NCBI GenBank assembly: GCA_044228245.1 | Contig: JBGAVG010000004.1 | Coordinates: 1 to 64,000, forward strand | Source of the DNA: Methylotenera_A sp044228245 | GTDB lineage: Bacteria > Pseudomonadota > Gammaproteobacteria > Burkholderiales > Methylophilaceae | Direction: 5' to 3' | DNA: 64,000 nucleotides | Part shown: one piece after another, positions 60,016-64,000 of the stretch | How positions within the stretch are numbered: position 1 is the stretch's first letter | How the letters are laid out: each line of letters begins with the position of its first letter | Translations under genes and position numbers: made by a program | Notes under the pieces: model-generated | Seen by the model: only the letters and a program-made list of their open reading frames with translations | Database searches by the model: none | Told to the model about the DNA's origin: nothing

Positions 60016-61698
60016 TTAAGAGCGGAATTTTTTGGCAGTAGCCACCAGCACATCATTTTCGGGGTAGTCTTTTAACGCGTTCGCCCAGATTTTTTTAGCT
60101 TCTTCCTGCAAGCCTTGTTTCCACAGCACTTCGCCCAGATGTGCGGCAATTTCCGGGTCGGCTTGAGTTTCATAGGCTTTGCGCAGATATTCTGCCGCGA
60201 GGGTTAAATTGCCCAAACGATAATGCACCCAGCCCAAGCTGTCGAGCATATAATGGTCGTCTGGTTGTAATTTGAGCGCGGTTTCAATTAAGGTTTTGGC
60301 CTCATTCAGTTTGATATTCCGGTCTGCAAACGAATACCCAAGCGCGTTATAAGCCGCTGCAAAATCAGGCCGGAGCTGGATTGCCTTGCGCAATTCTGCT
60401 TCCATCACATCCAGTTTGCCTATCCGTTCCGCCGCCATTGCATAGTCATAAATGAGCTCAATCGTGTTGGGAATATTGTTTACCGCTTTTTGCATCAGGT
60501 CGAACGACTCCTGATTGCGCTTGGCCTGGTTTAATAAACTGGCCTCAGCCTGAATCACCGTGATTTGCTGTTCTGTCGTCAGGTCTTCCACCTCGTCCAG
60601 CATTTTGATGGCGGCATCTACATTTGTGGTGCGCGCAATCACGTTGGCAGCAGAAAGCCTGCCATCCAAAAAATGATTGCCGGGTTGAATTTTGTCGTAC
60701 CAGCTGAGCGCCGCCGTGTCGTTTTTTTGACGCTCCGCGCTGCGCCCCAGGTAAAAATAGAGCTGGTCCGGGTTTTTAAATCCCGAGCTGAGGGACTGCT
60801 GGAAATATTTATCGGCCATCGCAAAATCATTGGACTCTAACGATAGCAGGCCAACCACCGCGCTGATTTCAGGGCTGCCATTTGAGCTTTCAACCAGTTT
60901 TACAAACTCAGGCTTGGCTTCCGCATGACGTTTTTGGCTTACCAGTAACTTGGCATAGGCCATGCGCACATCGTTCGCTTTTGGGTATTGTTTTAAAAAA
61001 CCTTGATAAAAACTAACCGCTTTGTCCGGGGATTCTTTCAACAGCAACTGCCCTTGCAGTTGTGCGGCCAACTCCCAGCCCGGGCGCAGTTTGTTTGCGG
61101 TTTCGAGCGCCTTTTTGCTGATATCGGGCTTGTTTGCGGCCAGCGCCGCCTGTGCTATTGCAAATTGCGCTTCCGGCAATTTAGGGTAAGGTGCGGCAAA
61201 TTCAGTAATCGCGGTCAAAACTTCTGCTTTGTCTTTTTGATTTTCCAGTAGTGAATTCAGATATAAAAAGCCATTGGCGCGTGTTTCTTCCTTGGCCAGA
61301 AGCTTCTGGATATGCGGTTTGGCCTGTTTTAAATTGCCGCTGGCGATGAGTAACTGGCTGGAAGCCTGCTGTGCTTCAAGGGATGCTGGATCCAGTTCCG
61401 CCCATAATGTAGAGGCCTGCAAAGCAATGCCTGGCTGATTGCCATAGGCGGCGGCGCGTGCGGCGCGTTCAGCCAGCCGCGGATCGCGCGTCTGCTTGGC
61501 CAAATCCAGAAATAATTGGCTGGCTAGCGTGATTTCGCCGCGCTGTCCGGCAATTTCGCCTAACAGGTATTTGTACACAAACTCCGCATTGGCGGTCGTG
61601 ATGGCAGGCGTGGCTTTCGGTTCTGCGGCCGCATTCAGGCTGCTGGCACTCGCAGCACCGATAAGCAGTGCTGTAACTATTTTCTTGAGTTGTGGCAT
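60016..61698 (-). CDS. TPR-repeat protein upstream of lolB
   Basis: 560 residues with a signal peptide (cleavage near AAA) and many tetratricopeptide repeats: early ones near GQRGEITLASQLFLDLAKQTRDPRLAERAARAA and late canonical ones AAYNALGYSFADRN...LIETALKLQPDDHYMLDSLGWVHYRLGNLTLAAEYLRKAY. Such a TPR protein before lolB is conserved in betaproteobacteria. A scaffold role in the periplasm or at the outer membrane is likely; partners are unknown. Confidence 0.9.
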   Translation of the reverse strand: MPQLKKIVTALLIGAASASSLNAAAEPKATPAITTANAEFVYKYLLGEIAGQRGEITLASQLFLDLAKQTRDPRLAERAARAAAYGNQPGIALQASTLWAELDPASLEAQQASSQLLIASGNLKQAKPHIQKLLAKEETRANGFLYLNSLLENQKDKAEVLTAITEFAAPYPKLPEAQFAIAQAALAANKPDISKKALETANKLRPGWELAAQLQGQLLLKESPDKAVSFYQGFLKQYPKANDVRMAYAKLLVSQKRHAEAKPEFVKLVESSNGSPEISAVVGLLSLESNDFAMADKYFQQSLSSGFKNPDQLYFYLGRSAERQKNDTAALSWYDKIQPGNHFLDGRLSAANVIARTTNVDAAIKMLDEVEDLTTEQQITVIQAEASLLNQAKRNQESFDLMQKAVNNIPNTIELIYDYAMAAERIGKLDVMEAELRKAIQLRPDFAAAYNALGYSFADRNIKLNEAKTLIETALKLQPDDHYMLDSLGWVHYRLGNLTLAAEYLRKAYETQADPEIAAHLGEVLWKQGLQEEAKKIWANALKDYPENDVLVATAKKFRS

Positions 61699-61886
61699 TC
61701 GATCATTATCCAGATATGGCGTTTGTGTATCGTTTAGTCCGTGACAGTAAGCGCAAGTTCATCCATAATTAAAGGTTGGCAGTAATTACTTAATATTTAA
61801 GTATGACTATAACTTTTTGCATGAAACTAATCTACCAGTTTTGTTTCATAAACCATTAGTTTTACCTTGGTACACCTTAAACATTT

Positions 61887-62828
61887 ATGAATAATTTGAC
61901 AGTAGAAGCAATCGAACTGACCAGACTTTATGGCGGTCGTGAGGCCGTGAGCAATGTGAGCTTTAGCGTAAAGCAGGGCGAAGTGCTCGGATTTTTGGGG
62001 CCAAACGGCGCAGGCAAATCCACGACCATGAAAATGCTTACGGGTAATCTCGCGCCGAGCGCAGGCAGCGTAAAAATCTGCGGCATCGACATAATCGAAA
62101 ACCCCAAGGAAGCCAAGGCGCTGATCGGCTATCTGCCCGAAATGCGCCCTTTGTATAAAGAACTGACGGTCGATGAATATTTAACCATTGCAGCGCGCTT
62201 GCATAGGGTAAGCGGCAAGCACATCAAGAAAGCGGTTGAAAACGCCAAAGAGCGCTGCGGCTTAACGCATATGAGCAAGCGTTTGATTGAGAATTTATCT
62301 AACGGCTACCAGCAGCGGGTAGGGATCGCCCAAGCCATTATCCACAGCCCGATGGTGGTGATTCTGGACGAGCCAACCGTGGGCTTGGACCCGATCCAGA
62401 TTCGCGATATCCGCGCACTGATTCGTGAAATTGGCGGCGCGCACAGCGTGATTCTCTCTACGCACATTCTGCCCGAGGTAGAAATGGTATGTGACCACGT
62501 GCAGATTATCGACAAGGGCAAGCTGGTGTTTAACGGCGGCATTGATGTGCTGAAGCGCCAGCGCGTCGGCAATAAGTTATTGATTGGATTCAGCAAAGCG
62601 CCAGCGGTAGAAGAGTTGCTTAAAATTAATGGTGTGACCGAAGCTGAAGTGACCGATAACAATATGATGCGCGTTCGCTTTGCCGAGGCGGAAGCGCCGC
62701 ATGAAGCAATCGTGCAAGCCTCGGTTAAAAATGGCTGGGGCCTGTACCAGATTGCACCTGATCAAACCAGTCTGGAAGACGTGTTTGTGCAGTTGACCTA
62801 CCAAGATGTGGCAGCAGAAGCCGCATAA
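61887..62828 (+). CDS. ABC transporter ATP-binding protein (GldA-like)
   Basis: 313 residues. Walker A GPNGAGKST, Q-loop region YLPEMRPLY, signature LSNGYQQRVGIAQA, Walker B VVILDEPTVGLDP and H-loop LSTHIL are complete. The C-terminal 75 residues form an accessory domain. Together with the two genes after it, it matches the GldA-GldF-GldG layout, which outside gliding Bacteroidetes is a transporter of unknown cargo. Confidence 0.93.
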   Translation: MNNLTVEAIELTRLYGGREAVSNVSFSVKQGEVLGFLGPNGAGKSTTMKMLTGNLAPSAGSVKICGIDIIENPKEAKALIGYLPEMRPLYKELTVDEYLTIAARLHRVSGKHIKKAVENAKERCGLTHMSKRLIENLSNGYQQRVGIAQAIIHSPMVVILDEPTVGLDPIQIRDIRALIREIGGAHSVILSTHILPEVEMVCDHVQIIDKGKLVFNGGIDVLKRQRVGNKLLIGFSKAPAVEELLKINGVTEAEVTDNNMMRVRFAEAEAPHEAIVQASVKNGWGLYQIAPDQTSLEDVFVQLTYQDVAAEAA

Positions 62829-62855
62829 AAAGCCGGATAAAATTAAGGTTAGAAA

Positions 62856-63602
62856 ATGATATTGAATATTGCAAGAAAAGAACTCAAAAGCGTGTTTGCA
62901 TCGCCCATGGGCTGGATCATTCTGGCGTTGCTAATGTTTGCGTTTGGCACGTATTATCTTAACGGCGTGAATGACTATTTCGAGGTGATGTCCGGCGCCA
63001 TTCGCCCGGCCGAGCGTTCCGGCGTAACACAATTTGTTGGTCAGGTCGTGTATGGATTGGCTTCGTTTATTATGCTGTTTGCGGTGCCGCTGCTCTCAAT
63101 GCGGCTGATATCAGAAGAGCGCCGCAACCAGACATTGCCTTTTCTGTTCAGCGCGCCGTTGTCACTGACTGAGATTGTCTTGGGCAAATTCATTGGACTG
63201 GTCGCTTTTTTAAGCATCCTGATCGTGTATATCGCGCTGATGCTTTCTACGCTCAACATCTGGAGCGATATCGATTTTGGCTACATTCTGGCTAATTCAT
63301 TGGGCCTGTTTTTATTGGTCGCGAGTTTTTCTGCGCTTGGCCTGTACTTCTCCAGCCTGACCTCACAACCGGTAGTGGCCGCTATTTTGAGCTTTATCGC
63401 ATTGTTTGCGCTGATGATTTTGGATCGTTTTTTTTCGGGTGACCCAAGCAGCACCATGGCAAAGCTTTCGCTGATGAATCATTTTCAATCGTTTGCAGGC
63501 GGATTGATTGATACTGCAGACATTGCCTATTTTGTGTTATTTACCGCTACTTTTTTAATTTTGACCATTCGTCGTTTAGACGCAGACCGTTTAAGAGGCT
63601 GA
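62856..63602 (+). CDS. ABC transporter permease (GldF-like, ABC-2 type)
   Basis: 248 residues with six membrane segments. It begins NIARKELKSVFASPMGWIILALLMFAFGTYYL and carries LLSMRLISEERRNQTLPFLFSAPLSLTEIVLGKFIG, the ABC-2 permease signature region. The last segment ends in a short basic tail. It starts 27 bases after the ATPase gene. Confidence 0.92.
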   Translation: MILNIARKELKSVFASPMGWIILALLMFAFGTYYLNGVNDYFEVMSGAIRPAERSGVTQFVGQVVYGLASFIMLFAVPLLSMRLISEERRNQTLPFLFSAPLSLTEIVLGKFIGLVAFLSILIVYIALMLSTLNIWSDIDFGYILANSLGLFLLVASFSALGLYFSSLTSQPVVAAILSFIALFALMILDRFFSGDPSSTMAKLSLMNHFQSFAGGLIDTADIAYFVLFTATFLILTIRRLDADRLRG

Positions 63603-63615
63603 TTGGATTAAGTCT

Positions 63616-64000
63616 ATGAAAATGAATAGAAATTTACGTTTACAAATGCTGGCGCAAAACTGGTTTTTTGTGCTGCTGTTTTTACTGCTAATCGTTCTTC
63701 TGGGTTATCTGGCAAGCCAATACCATGTGGCAAAAGATATCACGCAAGCCAACCGCAACATACTCACGCCAGGCAGCGTGAATGTACTCAAATCGATGCA
63801 GGGGCCTGTGAATGTCACGGTATTTGCTACTAAAGATGATGCAGACCGTGGCGACACTTTCCGTAAGGGCATGATTGATTTTATGACGCGCTATCAGCGC
63901 GAAAAGAAAGATATTCATCTTAAATTCATTAATCCATCCGAAGAGCCAAAACTGGCGCAGGATGCGAATATTAAGCAAGATGGCGAAGTCGTGGTGGAAT
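63616..64000 (+). CDS. GldG-like ABC transporter auxiliary protein, N-terminal part (runs off right edge)
   Basis: The frame opens with ATG at 63616 and is still open at the window end (128 codons). A cytoplasmic start is followed by one membrane segment (WFFVLLFLLLIVLLGYLAS) and a periplasmic domain: DITQANRNILTPGSVNVLKSMQGPVNVTVFATKDD, then DFMTRYQREKKDIHLKFINPSEEP. This is the usual start of the GldG/ABC_transp_aux family. It begins 13 bases after the permease gene. Confidence 0.88.
   Translation, partial: MKMNRNLRLQMLAQNWFFVLLFLLLIVLLGYLASQYHVAKDITQANRNILTPGSVNVLKSMQGPVNVTVFATKDDADRGDTFRKGMIDFMTRYQREKKDIHLKFINPSEEPKLAQDANIKQDGEVVVE

Noticed and set aside
1..64000. CRISPR arrays, prophage genes, rRNA operons, riboswitches
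   Set aside because: Looked for regular spaced repeats, phage structural or integrase proteins, rRNA sequence and known aptamer patterns upstream of biosynthetic genes; none was convincing.

Overview
The window looks like chromosomal DNA of a betaproteobacterium, most likely a methylotroph of the Methylophilaceae (Methylotenera, Methylophilus or Methylovorus type). The grounds are the conserved order lolB-ispE-tRNA-Gln-prs-rplY-pth-ychF, a stand-alone PqqA precursor peptide gene, a single-chain restriction-modification enzyme of the MmeI family (first described in Methylophilus methylotrophus), Calvin-type class II fructose-bisphosphate aldolase next to fructose-1,6-bisphosphatase, and moderate GC. 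The species is an inference; no rRNA gene is present. Nearly all of the window is dense core gene content, with no prophage, no insertion sequence with a transposase and no CRISPR array.

Layout. 0-5.3 kb: end of an NhaD antiporter gene, darP/pmbA divergent pair, mlaA, photolyase, rlmH. 5.3-11.3 kb: a long minus-strand run with rsfS, panD, yjdM, panC, panB, a deoxynucleoside kinase, folK, pcnB and a cobalamin adenosyltransferase, several overlapping. 11.3-18.6 kb: murI, a TauE/SafE permease, an apiosidase-like glycosidase paired with a leucine-rich-repeat protein kinase, a zinc-finger protein, ilvE, a SCO1-like copper chaperone and a DUF805 protein. 18.7-23.7 kb: glyQ-glyS-gmhB-plsC-YgjP-type protease. 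23.9-29.8 kb: a heavy-metal RND efflux operon headed by a small His-rich protein. 29.8-41 kb: the usual miaB-phoH-ybeY-corC-lnt cluster split in two, with mscL and a secreted protein between corC and lnt, and psiE, ppk2, fbp, tpiA and fba between phoH and ybeY. 41-47.3 kb: cysG, an EnvZ/OmpR-like pair, an EF-hand protein, a FemAB/GNAT-like protein and a short-chain dehydrogenase.

47.3-52.4 kb is the most accessory-looking part: a secreted EF-hand protein, an orphan pqqA, a secreted tandem PepSY protein, a SWIB-domain protein bracketed by a 37-bp inverted repeat, then an MmeI-like restriction-modification gene and tRNA-Met. 52.5-61.7 kb is the ychF-pth-rplY-prs-tRNA-Gln-ispE-lolB-TPR housekeeping block, interrupted by a fused surface-adhesin-E/alpha-carbonic anhydrase and a prolyl-4-hydroxylase-like dioxygenase. 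61.9-64 kb begins a GldA-GldF-GldG-type ABC transporter that runs off the right edge.

Two things are not explained by gene content. A 14-base word, CCGCATGGATATTG, occurs exactly four times (twice as the core of the inverted repeat, twice inside unrelated genes) and twice more with one mismatch inside genes; in coding regions it spells (N/S)IHA(A/V). Also, three genes (glyS, ispE and the MmeI-like gene) show sharp internal drops in GC, which suggests mosaic alleles; in the MmeI-like gene the drop falls where the target-recognition domain should be.
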